Below, one piece after another: positions 11,232 to 19,113 of a stretch of 64,000 nt of DNA. Location: NCBI RefSeq assembly GCF_004297125.1, contig NZ_SCVD01000012.1, positions 151,061-215,060 on the forward strand. The letters run 5' to 3'. A program made the translations under genes and the position numbers. This DNA comes from Phenylobacterium sp. GTDB lineage: Bacteria; Pseudomonadota; Alphaproteobacteria; Caulobacterales; Caulobacteraceae. The notes beneath the pieces are model-generated. The model was not told where the DNA came from. It worked only from the letters and a program-made list of their open reading frames with translations, and searched no databases. The first letter of the stretch is position 1. The number at the start of each line of letters is the position of its first letter.

Positions 11232-11660
11232 CTACTTTTGGGCCGGCGCGGCCGCCCCGGTCTCAGGCGTGCCGAAGGGATTGTTGAGCGTGGGCGTCGG
11301 GGCCTGCAGCGGGGCCGGGGCGCTGCCCGCGGGGCCGGGCTGGGCCGTACCGGCCGGCGGCTCCGGCGGGGCGCGGTTCAGTTCGGCCGGGTTCACGGCG
11401 TTGACCTTCATCCGGTCGACGACCGAGGCCGCGCCGCGCTCGCGGCCGGACACGATGGTCAGCAGCAGGCCCAGGATGAAGAAGATGCTGCCCAGGATCC
11501 AGGTGATGCGGGTCAGCAGGTCCCCCGCGCCGCGCACCGAAACCAGCGAGTTCGTCCCCCCGCTGACCAGCCCGCCGCCCTCGGAGCGCTGCAGCAGCAC
11601 CACGACCACGAGGAAGAATGCGACGATGACCTCGATCACCAGCAGCAGGTTCAGCAGCAT
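11232..11660 (-). CDS. secG: Preprotein translocase subunit SecG
   Basis: Small subunit of the SecYEG translocon, 142 residues. The conserved part is residues 1–75: two membrane spans (about 1–21 and 50–68) joined by the SecG motif LLQRSEGGGLVSGGTNSL. The rest is a Pro/Ala-rich cytoplasmic or periplasmic tail (APTPTLNNPFGTPETGAAAP) common in alphaproteobacterial SecG. pyrG follows on the same strand. tpiA, which in related genomes is often immediately next to secG, is here about 4.7 kb away beyond an accessory block. Confidence 0.93.
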   Translation of the reverse strand: MLLNLLLVIEVIVAFFLVVVVLLQRSEGGGLVSGGTNSLVSVRGAGDLLTRITWILGSIFFILGLLLTIVSGRERGAASVVDRMKVNAVNPAELNRAPPEPPAGTAQPGPAGSAPAPLQAPTPTLNNPFGTPETGAAAPAQK

Positions 11661-11800
11661 AGGACAGACTTTCCAGTGCGTTCGGTGCGCTCAGGCGGCC
11701 ACACCCCGCCGAAATGAAGCGCGCGCTCTATCACCGCGCCCGCCCCAACGCCATAGCTAGTGCGTCGCACCCGAGGAACAATGGGTGTGGGGGCAAGAGG

Positions 11801-12340
11801 ATGATACTCGATCCGAAGCGTCTTCCGATCCTGGAGACGGAGCGGCTGCGGCTGGAGCCCCTCACCGCCGCGGACGCCACGCATCTCTATCCGATCATGG
11901 GCGACCCTGAGGTGATGGCCTACTGGGACGTGCCTGAGGTCGAGGACCCGGACATCGTGGCGGGGGTCGTCCAGGGCCAGGTCGACGCCATGACCGGGGG
12001 CCGCGCGATCTACTGGGCGATGCGCACCCTGGCCGATCGGGCATTCGTGGGGTCGTGCGAACTCTCCGAGATCGATCGCGGGCATCGCCGCGCCGAGATC
12101 GGCTTCATGGTGGGCCGTGACGCCTGGGATCGGGGCTATCCGCTGGAGGCCATGCGCACGGTGATCGCGTTCGCGGCCACGAGCGGCCTGCGCAGGCTCA
12201 GCGCCCGCACCCACCTGGGCGCCCGCCGCTCCGAGGCCTTGCTCGAGACTCTTGGCTTCACCGAGGAAGGCCTGCTCCGAGGCCACATCCTGAAGGACGG
12301 GGAGCGCCGCGACTGCCGCATGTTCGGGCTTCTGCTCTAG
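11801..12340 (+). CDS. GNAT family N-acetyltransferase (RimJ/RimL-like)
   Basis: Protein of 179 residues. It opens with LETERLRLEPLTAADATHLYPI, typical of the RimJ/RimL-type acetyltransferases, and shows the acetyl-CoA binding region HRRAEIGFMVGRDAWDRGYPLEA and RLSARTHLGARRSEALLETLGF near the end. The start is placed at ATG 11801 (preceded by AAGAGG) because similarity begins there; the open frame extends 29 codons further up with no similarity. The substrate may be a protein N-terminus or a small amine and cannot be told from sequence. First gene of the accessory block between secG and tpiA; VOC and TetR genes follow on the same strand. Confidence 0.85.
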   Translation: MILDPKRLPILETERLRLEPLTAADATHLYPIMGDPEVMAYWDVPEVEDPDIVAGVVQGQVDAMTGGRAIYWAMRTLADRAFVGSCELSEIDRGHRRAEIGFMVGRDAWDRGYPLEAMRTVIAFAATSGLRRLSARTHLGARRSEALLETLGFTEEGLLRGHILKDGERRDCRMFGLLL

Positions 12341-12364
12341 CCGGCGGGACCCTATCTCCCGCTC

Positions 12365-12781
12365 ATGACGAATCCCATCGCCATCCAAGCCTTCGACCAC
12401 ATCGTGCTGCGGATCCGCGACAAGGACCGCATGCTGGCCTTCTATACCGACGTGCTGGGCCTGTCGGTCGACCGTGACCGCCCGGATCTGGGCCTGACCC
12501 ACGTTCGCGCGGGCCCGCAGATGATCGACCTGGTCACGCTGGACGGTCCGCTCGGCCAGCGCGGCGGGGCCGGCCCTGGCGAGACCGGCCGCAACCTCGA
12601 CCACTTCGCCCTGCAGGTCCGGCCCTTCGACGAGCCGGCGATCCGGGCGCATCTCGCGGCGCACGGGGTGGACGTGATCGAGGAAGGCGACCGCTACGGC
12701 GCCGACGGCGACGGCTTCTCGCTCTACGTCCGCGATCCCGAGGGCAATGTGGTCGAGCTGAAGGGGCCCAGCACGCCCTGA
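12365..12781 (+). CDS. VOC family (glyoxalase-fold) protein
   Basis: Protein of 138 residues with two beta-alpha-beta-beta-beta modules: FDHIVLRIRDKDRMLAFYTDVLGL (residues 10–33) and NLDHFALQVRPFDEPAIRAHL (about 77–97). The C-terminal strand FSLYVRDPEGNVVELKGP carries the usual metal-ligand glutamate. Candidate metal ligands are H12, H81 and the final-strand glutamate. Members act as lyases, dioxygenases or resistance proteins, so the reaction is open. It lies 24 bases after the GNAT gene and 46 before the TetR gene. Confidence 0.85.
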   Translation: MTNPIAIQAFDHIVLRIRDKDRMLAFYTDVLGLSVDRDRPDLGLTHVRAGPQMIDLVTLDGPLGQRGGAGPGETGRNLDHFALQVRPFDEPAIRAHLAAHGVDVIEEGDRYGADGDGFSLYVRDPEGNVVELKGPSTP

Positions 12782-12827
12782 GCGGACCCTTGCGAATAGC
12801 GGAGGACTTAGCCATTGGTCGAGATCG

Positions 12828-13400
12828 ATGCCGCGCCCCAAGCTCCACTCCGACGAGGCCGTGCTGGAGGCGGCCAGCGACGTCCTGCTTCGCACCGGAC
12901 CTATCCAGTTCACGCTCAGCGACGTGGCGCAGGCCCTGGGCATGTCGCGCGCGGCCCTGATCCAGCGATTCCAGAACAAGTCCGCGCTTCTGCATCGGCT
13001 CGCCGAACGCGACGTGGCCCTTACGCGAGAGTATCTGGACGGCTTTCCACCCGGACGGTCTGTCGAGGACCTGTGGCGTTTCCTTTCGGACATCGTCCTC
13101 GGGATGGGCGATGGCGCGGGCTTTCAGGTTCGCCTGCTGATCGCATGGAGCGAGGCGACGGATCCGGTCCTGAAAGGCCTCGGCTCTGAACGTTATCGAA
13201 GGGTCCAGGCTGCGATCTCGGCGCGAGTTCCCCTCGGAACGCCGAACCCCGAGGCCTTGGCCGAGCATCTCCATGCCGTGATCGCCGGCGCGACCATGCA
13301 ATGGCTGGTGGCGGATGAGGCGCCGCTGGGTCGGTTCGTGCTCGATCGCCTCTCGGTCGCCATGGCCATCGCCTTTCCTGGCCATGAGTTCGAGGCCTGA
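12828..13400 (+). CDS. TetR/AcrR family transcriptional regulator
   Basis: Protein of 190 residues. An N-terminal helix-turn-helix (about residues 28–52, FTLSDVAQALGMSRAALIQRF) is followed by a helical ligand-binding domain without recognised family signature. The ATG at 12828 has no close ribosome site; GCGGAGGA lies 21 bases upstream. Downstream, 72 bases before the co-directional alpha/beta hydrolase, there is a 22-base imperfect palindrome that is a good candidate operator (13430–13451). The simplest reading is control of the hydrolase by this repressor; autoregulation would need a site upstream, which I did not find. Confidence 0.88.
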   Translation: MPRPKLHSDEAVLEAASDVLLRTGPIQFTLSDVAQALGMSRAALIQRFQNKSALLHRLAERDVALTREYLDGFPPGRSVEDLWRFLSDIVLGMGDGAGFQVRLLIAWSEATDPVLKGLGSERYRRVQAAISARVPLGTPNPEALAEHLHAVIAGATMQWLVADEAPLGRFVLDRLSVAMAIAFPGHEFEA

Positions 13401-13429
13401 AGGCCGATTGCGCGCACCCTTGCGATCAT

Positions 13430-13451
13430 TATAACTGCCGCGTCGGTTATA
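13430..13451 (+). promoter_or_regulatory. Candidate TetR operator upstream of the hydrolase
   Basis: A 22-base dyad with arms TATAACTGCCG and CGTCGGTTATA; 9 of 11 positions pair, the outer six perfectly. It is an AT-rich island in GC-rich DNA, located 21 bases before the hydrolase ATG and 30 bases after the TetR stop. Length and symmetry suit a TetR dimer site. The outer TATA segments could also serve as the -10 element, so binding would block transcription. Confidence 0.55.
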
Positions 13452-13459
13452 TATGAATC

Positions 13460-13472
13460 GAGGTGACACCTC
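13460..13472 (+). promoter_or_regulatory. Palindrome overlapping the hydrolase ribosome-binding site
   Basis: GAGGTG-A-CACCTC is a perfect 13-base dyad that ends at the base before the ATG at 13473. Its left arm is the likely Shine-Dalgarno sequence (GAGGTG, 7 bases from the ATG). It may be a second regulator half-site pair or simply chance around a ribosome site. Confidence 0.35.
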
Positions 13473-14363
13473 ATGGTTTACGAAAGTCGTGAGCGGCAAG
13501 TCGCGATCCCCGGAGGGCAGCTCGCGACCGAGGCGTTCGGGGCCCCTTCCGCCTCCAACATCCTGCTCATCATGGGGGCCACCGCCTCCATGCTCTGGTG
13601 GCCGTCAGCGTTTTGCGAGGCGCTGGCGGCCTGCGGCTTCCGGGTAATCCGCTATGACAATCGCGACACCGGTCGATCCTCCTCCGGCCCCGTCGGACAC
13701 CTCACCTACAGCCTGGACGACCTGGCGGACGACGCCGTCGCGGTGCTGGACGCCCACGGCGTATCCCGAGGCCATATCGTCGGAATGTCCCTGGGCGGCA
13801 TGATTGGGCAACTCGTCGCGTTGGCGCACCCTGATCGCGTGGAGACCTTGAGCGTCATCGGCTCCTCGGCCTTCGACGAGTCCGATCCCGACCTGCCGGG
13901 GATCGACGAGGCCTTCCTCGTGCACTTTTCCGGTGTCTCACGCCTGAACTGGAGCGACCGTGGAGCCGTGACGGATTTCATGGTCGAGGTCGCCCGCCTG
14001 TCCTCGGGGACCGGACGCCGTTTTGACCTTGAAGCCGCACGGAGACGGGCCGAGGGGGAGTACGACCGGGCGGAGAACATCGGCAGCGCGTTCAACCATG
14101 CCATGCTCTCCGGCGGCGACCACTGGGCCGGGCGTCTGTCGGAGCTCGCTGCGCCGCTGCTGGTGATCCACGGCTCCGCGGACCCCGTCTCGCCCCTGGC
14201 CCATGGGGTCCGACTGGCGGAGAAGGTGCGCGGCGCGCGGCTAGTCCGCCTCGACGGCGCCGGCCACGAACTACATCCTGACGACTGGCCCGCCATTATC
14301 GAGGCGATCGTCGATCACTGTCGCCATGCTGCGGATCGGCGCGCGGTCCTAGATCGGCCGTAG
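13473..14363 (+). CDS. Alpha/beta hydrolase
   Basis: Protein of 296 residues of the alpha/beta hydrolase fold. The catalytic triad can be read: nucleophile S106 in GMSLGG, acid D237 in HGSADPV and base H265 in GAGHELH. The oxyanion region LLIMGATASMLWWPSAF and the segment RVIRYDNRDTGRSS match the group that includes esterases and aclacinomycin methylesterase-like (RdmC) enzymes. The substrate is unknown. GAGGTG lies 7 bases before the ATG. It follows the TetR gene and two dyads, so it is probably the target of that regulator. Its last 15 bases overlap the 3' end of the convergent PEP-CTERM gene. Confidence 0.88.
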   Translation: MVYESRERQVAIPGGQLATEAFGAPSASNILLIMGATASMLWWPSAFCEALAACGFRVIRYDNRDTGRSSSGPVGHLTYSLDDLADDAVAVLDAHGVSRGHIVGMSLGGMIGQLVALAHPDRVETLSVIGSSAFDESDPDLPGIDEAFLVHFSGVSRLNWSDRGAVTDFMVEVARLSSGTGRRFDLEAARRRAEGEYDRAENIGSAFNHAMLSGGDHWAGRLSELAAPLLVIHGSADPVSPLAHGVRLAEKVRGARLVRLDGAGHELHPDDWPAIIEAIVDHCRHAADRRAVLDRP

Positions 14364-15047
14364 GCGGCGGTTTCGCCGGAGCGCCGAGCCCAGGCCTGCG
14401 AACCCGAGAAGCATCATCGCCCAGGTGGACGGCTCGGGCACACCATTGTCCGGAGGGGTGAAGGGCCGGGTGGAGATCGCGCCGAGCGCGTCGATATCCG
14501 CGCCGACGCTGCCGCCGTTGCCGGTCCCGCCTTCGTTCACGACGTCGATCAGGCGAACGTAGCGAAACGCGGAGGTGGCGTCGAAGCCGAAGGCGTCGAT
14601 GTCGATCCCGCGCGTGCTGCCGGTCACCGAGCCGACCGAGAGCCATGTCAGGCCGTCGACGCTGAGGTCCACGGTGGTGTCCTCGACGTTCGGGCCGACC
14701 TCGAACACCCAGAGGTCGAAGTCGCTGTCGTCCGAACCGGTCAACACATTGTCGTCGAAGCGCAGCACCAGGGCGCCGCCGGCGCCGAGGGAGAGAAAGG
14801 TGCAGGCCGCCTGGCTCGCGCAACTCGGGTTGCCATTGTAGTTCGGCGCGCCCAGCGCGTTCGACTGGCCGAGGTAGGCCGCCGACGGAATGCCGGCCGC
14901 GCCGGGCACGAACGACACCACGGAGTCAGCAAACGACAACTGCCCCTGGGGAAAATCGACACCTCCAATTATCTCGGCCTCGGCTTGGCTTACGCCGAGA
15001 AGCAGCGCGCTCGCGGCGAACAGCGCGCATTGGCCAGTCTTCGTCAT
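14349..15047 (-). CDS. PEP-CTERM sorting-domain protein
   Basis: Exported protein of 232 residues. It has an N-terminal signal peptide (residues 1–24, ending VSQAEA). The C-terminal sorting tail reads VPEPSTWAMMLLGFAGLG followed by SALRRNRR: the PEP motif, a short membrane span and an arginine cluster. The PxPSTWAMM form is the PEPxxWA-CTERM subtype of alphaproteobacteria. The middle looks like a beta-rich extracellular domain (FDLWVFEVGPNVEDTTVDLS, a discoidin-like pattern) with two Cys (SCASQAAC). Such proteins are processed by an exosortase at the cell surface; none is encoded in this window. It is divergent from the LuxR-type gene. Confidence 0.88.
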   Translation of the reverse strand: MTKTGQCALFAASALLLGVSQAEAEIIGGVDFPQGQLSFADSVVSFVPGAAGIPSAAYLGQSNALGAPNYNGNPSCASQAACTFLSLGAGGALVLRFDDNVLTGSDDSDFDLWVFEVGPNVEDTTVDLSVDGLTWLSVGSVTGSTRGIDIDAFGFDATSAFRYVRLIDVVNEGGTGNGGSVGADIDALGAISTRPFTPPDNGVPEPSTWAMMLLGFAGLGSALRRNRRLRPI

Positions 15048-15227
15048 TCATCCCTCCATCGGAACGAGCCCCAGGGGCGAAGCGCGACATTAGACGGCCG
15101 CGACAACCCGCCGCATCGGACGTTCGTTCGAGGTCTGGCGCGGAAACCGGCGAGAAAATTCGACGTTCGGCGAACCTTGGCCACGTCTCGCGAGTTGAGG
15201 AGGTGAAGCGGCTGGGGGCCCGACACC

Positions 15228-16337
15228 ATGAAAGCCATCGGTGAGACCGACGTCCTGGACCTGATCGGCAGGATTTACGACGCGGGAACTTCGTTCGCGC
15301 TCTGGCCCGACACGCTCACCCACTTGGCGGACGCGCTGGGCGCCCGCGAGGCGGCGCTGGGCGCCATGGCGTCCGACGCCCTGCCCTGGATGGTGGCGCC
15401 GCGCACGGATCCCGAGCAGCTGCGGCTCTACGCCGAGGCCTATCATCCGCTCAACCACGTATTCCATCGCATCACCCGCCGCGGGGTCGGCCGTCCGGCC
15501 ACGGACGCGATGGTCATGCCCCGCGACGAGCTGGTGAAGAGCGCCTACCACGCCGAGTGGGCCCAGCCGCAGGGCTACAGCACCGTGCTGGGCGGCATGG
15601 TCCTGGCCGAGCAAGGCTGGCGCACCGTCCTGATGCTGCCGGGCCGCGATGCGTTCGGGCGCGACCAGCTTCGATTGCTGGAGTTGCTCATGCCGCATAT
15701 CCAGCGCGCGGTGCAGCTCAACATCCGGATGGGCGAAGCGGACGCCAGCGACAGCGCCACGGCGCGTCTGGTGGAGCAGATGCCCACCGCCGCCTTCATC
15801 CTGGATTCCAATGGACAGGTGCTGTTCGCCAATCCGGCCGCGGAACAGCTCCTCTGCAGCGGGCGCGGCGTGCGGCGGGCGCAAGGCAAGCTGACCACGG
15901 CGCGGCTGGAGGACGCCGACCGTCTCCAGGCCCTGATCCGTCGCTGCGCCGAAGGCGTCGACGGCGGTGGTGGGGATCTCCGGCTGGCCCAGGGGCAGGA
16001 GCCGGACCTGCTGCTCCAATTCGTGCCGATCCGCCGCGAAATCCCCCTCCTCAGCGCCAGCCTGCCGGTCGCCATCGTCTTCGAGGCCGGTCGGCGCCCG
16101 CCAAGCGATCCGGGCGAACGCCTGCGCGCGAAGTATGGTCTCACCCCCGCCGAGGCGGCCTTCGCCCTGGAGATCGCCAAGGGCGACGGCAAGCGGGCAG
16201 CGGCCGAGCGCCGGGGCATTTCGTTCTCGACGGCGCGGACCCACCTCTCGCGGATCTTCGAGAAGACCGGCGCGCACCGCCAGGCGGAGCTGGTCCGCCT
16301 GCTCATCGCCGATCTGGGCCAGCCCGCGGTCGCCTAG
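15228..16337 (+). CDS. LuxR-type helix-turn-helix transcriptional regulator
   Basis: Protein of 369 residues. The C-terminal helix-turn-helix (about residues 303–362) includes YGLTPAEAAFALEIAKGDG, RRGISFSTARTHLSRIFEKTG and AHRQAELVRLL. The middle (about 180–290) has a PAS-like start, PTAAFILDSNGQVLFANPAAE. The N-terminal 170 residues are helical and unassigned. There is no autoinducer-binding domain, so it is not a quorum-sensing LuxR. The ATG at 15228 lacks a close ribosome site (GAGGAGG lies 24 bases upstream). It is divergent from the PEP-CTERM gene across 180 bases and overlaps the tail of tpiA by 4 bases. The inducing signal is unknown. Confidence 0.85.
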   Translation: MKAIGETDVLDLIGRIYDAGTSFALWPDTLTHLADALGAREAALGAMASDALPWMVAPRTDPEQLRLYAEAYHPLNHVFHRITRRGVGRPATDAMVMPRDELVKSAYHAEWAQPQGYSTVLGGMVLAEQGWRTVLMLPGRDAFGRDQLRLLELLMPHIQRAVQLNIRMGEADASDSATARLVEQMPTAAFILDSNGQVLFANPAAEQLLCSGRGVRRAQGKLTTARLEDADRLQALIRRCAEGVDGGGGDLRLAQGQEPDLLLQFVPIRREIPLLSASLPVAIVFEAGRRPPSDPGERLRAKYGLTPAEAAFALEIAKGDGKRAAAERRGISFSTARTHLSRIFEKTGAHRQAELVRLLIADLGQPAVA

Positions 16338-17077
16338 AGTCCGCGGATGATCCCCAGGAAGTCCTCGGCCTTCAACGACGCTCCGCCGACCAGCGCCCCA
16401 CCGACTTCGTCCGCGTGCAGGATCTCGGCGGCGTTCGAGGGCTTCACCGACCCCCCGTACAGGATCGCCACGGCCTTGCCCGCCTCACCGAACATCTCGA
16501 CCAGGGTCGCGCGGATCGCCCGGTGGACTTCCTCGATCTCGATCGTCGTGGGCGTCAGTCCCGTGCCAATGGCCCAGACGGGCTCGTAGGCGACCGAGAA
16601 CGCGCCGCCGGCCAGCTCGGCAGGGAGAGAACCCCGGACCTGCCCCGTCACGACCGCCAGCGCATCGCCGGCCTTACGCTGCTCCAGCGTCTCGCCGACG
16701 CAGACGATGGGCTCCAGCCCGGCCCGCAACGCCGCCCGGACCTTCGCCGCCACCACTTCGTCGGTTTCGCGATAGCCCGCGCGCCGCTCGGAGTGACCCA
16801 GGATCACCAGGCTCGCGCCCGCGTCGGCGAGCATGGCGGCGGACAGGTCCCCGGTGAAGGCGCCGGCGTCGTCCCAGTGGTTGTCCTGCCCGCCGATGAG
16901 CAGGGGGGTCCCTGCGAGCGCCTCCGCCATCCGGTGGATCAGAGTGGCCGGCGGGCAGATCGCCACGCGCGCCATCGTCGCCTGAAGCCCGGCGGCCACC
17001 GCCCGCGCCTCCACGAGGGACGGACCCAGGCCGTTCATCTTCCAGTTTCCGGCGATCAGGGGCTGCGGCGCGGTCAT
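16334..17077 (-). CDS. tpiA: Triosephosphate isomerase
   Basis: Glycolytic isomerase of 247 residues interconverting dihydroxyacetone phosphate and glyceraldehyde-3-phosphate. Active-site residues are visible: N11 and K13 in AGNWKMNG, H95 in ILGHSERR and E165 in VAYEPVWAIGTG. The phosphate loop follows, with ILYGGSVKPSNA near the end. It is divergent from the PpiD-like gene across 122 bases and convergent, with a 4-base overlap, with the LuxR-type gene. Confidence 0.97.
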   Translation of the reverse strand: MTAPQPLIAGNWKMNGLGPSLVEARAVAAGLQATMARVAICPPATLIHRMAEALAGTPLLIGGQDNHWDDAGAFTGDLSAAMLADAGASLVILGHSERRAGYRETDEVVAAKVRAALRAGLEPIVCVGETLEQRKAGDALAVVTGQVRGSLPAELAGGAFSVAYEPVWAIGTGLTPTTIEIEEVHRAIRATLVEMFGEAGKAVAILYGGSVKPSNAAEILHADEVGGALVGGASLKAEDFLGIIRGL

Positions 17078-17199
17078 CGGTCCTCCGTGAAATGGTCGCC
17101 CCGGCGGTTAAGGCATGCCGCCGCTGCTGTCACGCGCTTGCCGGACGGAAGCCCGCTCCACTATACCGGCGCCCACGCCTCTCCCGGGAAAGGACCCGA

Positions 17200-19113
17200 A
17201 TGCTCGCCGCCGTCCGCAACTTTGCGAAGTCCTGGCCCGCCAAGATCCTCATGGCCTTGCTCGCGGTGAGCTTCATCGGCTGGGGGGTGAACCAGGGTGG
17301 CGCTGGCGTCGTCGCCGGCGACAGCGTCGTCAAGGTCGGCTCCCGGACCATCAATTCCGCCGAGTTCCGCAACGAGTACGACAACTACAAGAAGCGCCTG
17401 GAGCAGCAGCAGGGTCAGCCGATCACCGTCGAGCAGGCCCAGCAGGGCAACCTCGACGCCGTGGTGCTGAACGGCGTGGCGACCCGCGAGTCGCTGGCGG
17501 AACTGATGTCGCGCATCGGCATCAAGCCGGGCGACAAGCTGGTCCTGGCCCAGATCGAAAAGATCCCGGCCTTCTTCGACCCGATCTCGGGCCGTTTCGA
17601 CAAGAAAACCTTTCAGCAGCGCCTGGGCGAGAACGGCATGACGCCGGAACGCTTCGACGCCGTGCTGCGCGACGAAATGGCGACCCAGCACTGGGCGGTC
17701 GCTGTCCAGAACGGCCTGACCGCGCCCCGCGCCTACGGCGCCCTGGCGTCGGTGTTTGCACTGGAATCCCGCGACCTCGCCTACGTGACCCTGGGCCCGA
17801 ACGCCGTGCCGAAGCCGGCCGAGCCCACCGAAGCCCAGCTGCAGGCCTTCATCAACGAGAACAAGACCCAGCTCAGCCTGCCCGAGATGCGCATCCTCAC
17901 CGTCGTTCCCTTCACGCCCCAGGCGTCGGGCGCGGCGACGGCGCCGGTCGATCCCGCCGAACTGCAGAAGCGCTACCAGTTCCGCAAGGACACGCTGTCC
18001 AAGCCCGAGACCCGCAGCATCGTGCAGATCCCGGCCAAGGACGCCGCCACCGCCCAGAAGGTCACCGCCGCCCTGCGCACCGGTCAGGCCCCCGAGGCCG
18101 TCGCCAAGTCCGTGGGCGTCGACGCCATCACCTTCCAGGACCGCCCGCTCACCGCGATCTCGGACCGCAAGGTCGGCCAGGCCGCGTTCAAGATGCAGGC
18201 CGGCGAGGTCGCCACCGTCCAGGGCGACCTGGGCCTGGCTGTCGTGAAGGTGGTCAGCGTCGTTCCCGGCCGCGAGGTCACCCTCGAAGAGGCGCGCCCC
18301 ATGCTCGAGGCCGAGATCCGCAAGGACATGGTCGCCGAGAAGGTCTACGCCCAGACTCAGGCCTATGACGACGCCCACCAGGGCGGCGCCAGCTTGGCCG
18401 AGTCCGCCCAGAAGGCCGGAGTGACGGCCACGACCGTCGGCCCGATCACCGCCCAGGGGGTCAACCAGCAGGGCGGCCAGCTCCAGGGTTTCCCGCCGAA
18501 GATCCTCGAGACCGCCTTCAACCTGCCGGCCGGTGGCGAGAGCGAGGTCACCGAACTCGGCGACGGCGCCTACTTCGCCGTCCGCGTGGAACGGATCATT
18601 CCGGCCCACGTGCCGCCCCTGGCCGAGATCCGGCCGATGGTCACCCAGGTCTGGATGCAGCGCGAGATCGTCAAGGCGCTGGAAGCCCGCGCCGAAGCGA
18701 TCCGGGCCCGCGTCGCCAAGGGCGAGTCCCTGGAGGCCGCCTCGGGCCTGCCGGTCTCACGCCTGCCTGGCGTGACCCGCCAGACCGCCAACACCCATCA
18801 GGACCTCGGCCGCGAAGTCCTGGGCCGCACCTTCGCCGCCAAGCAGGGCGAGGTCTGGGTCGCCCGCGCGCCCAACGGGATCGTCGTCGGCCGCGTCGAG
18901 AACGTGCGCACCGACGCCGGTCCGACCGCCGCGCGGCTGGCCGAGGAGAACCGCGGCGCCCTGGCCCAGGCGATCTTCCGCGAGATGGGCGAGGCGGCGC
19001 AGCTCTATGCCCGCACCAAGCTGAAGGCCAAGGTCGACCCGGCCCGCGCCCGCAATGCGGTCGGCTTCGAGCCGGTGGTCGAGAAGAAGGGCGCCGCGGA
19101 GAAGAAGAAGTGA
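17200..19113 (+). CDS. ppiD: Peptidyl-prolyl cis-trans isomerase, PpiD/SurA-type periplasmic foldase
   Basis: Protein of 637 residues. A single N-terminal membrane span (about residues 14–32, LMALLAVSFIGWGVNQ) anchors a periplasmic region. A SurA_N-type chaperone domain follows (about 40–200, starting VVKVGSRTINSAEFRNEYDNY), then parvulin-like PPIase segments (about 260–400). The last 200 residues are alpha/beta and the C-terminus is Lys/Glu rich (EKKGAAEKKK). In PpiD proteins the parvulin domain is often inactive, and activity here is not established. The ATG at 17200 is chosen because GGGAAAGGA sits about 5 bases upstream and the membrane anchor follows directly; the frame is open 36 codons further up. 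It is coupled to trpE by a 4-base overlap. Confidence 0.9.
   Translation: MLAAVRNFAKSWPAKILMALLAVSFIGWGVNQGGAGVVAGDSVVKVGSRTINSAEFRNEYDNYKKRLEQQQGQPITVEQAQQGNLDAVVLNGVATRESLAELMSRIGIKPGDKLVLAQIEKIPAFFDPISGRFDKKTFQQRLGENGMTPERFDAVLRDEMATQHWAVAVQNGLTAPRAYGALASVFALESRDLAYVTLGPNAVPKPAEPTEAQLQAFINENKTQLSLPEMRILTVVPFTPQASGAATAPVDPAELQKRYQFRKDTLSKPETRSIVQIPAKDAATAQKVTAALRTGQAPEAVAKSVGVDAITFQDRPLTAISDRKVGQAAFKMQAGEVATVQGDLGLAVVKVVSVVPGREVTLEEARPMLEAEIRKDMVAEKVYAQTQAYDDAHQGGASLAESAQKAGVTATTVGPITAQGVNQQGGQLQGFPPKILETAFNLPAGGESEVTELGDGAYFAVRVERIIPAHVPPLAEIRPMVTQVWMQREIVKALEARAEAIRARVAKGESLEAASGLPVSRLPGVTRQTANTHQDLGREVLGRTFAAKQGEVWVARAPNGIVVGRVENVRTDAGPTAARLAEENRGALAQAIFREMGEAAQLYARTKLKAKVDPARARNAVGFEPVVEKKGAAEKKK

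Noticed and set aside
15203..15244. GTG-started 13-codon leader before the LuxR-type gene, next to GAGGAGG
   Set aside because: The GTG lies directly on the ribosome site with no spacing, and the frame overlaps the real gene without any regulatory codon pattern.
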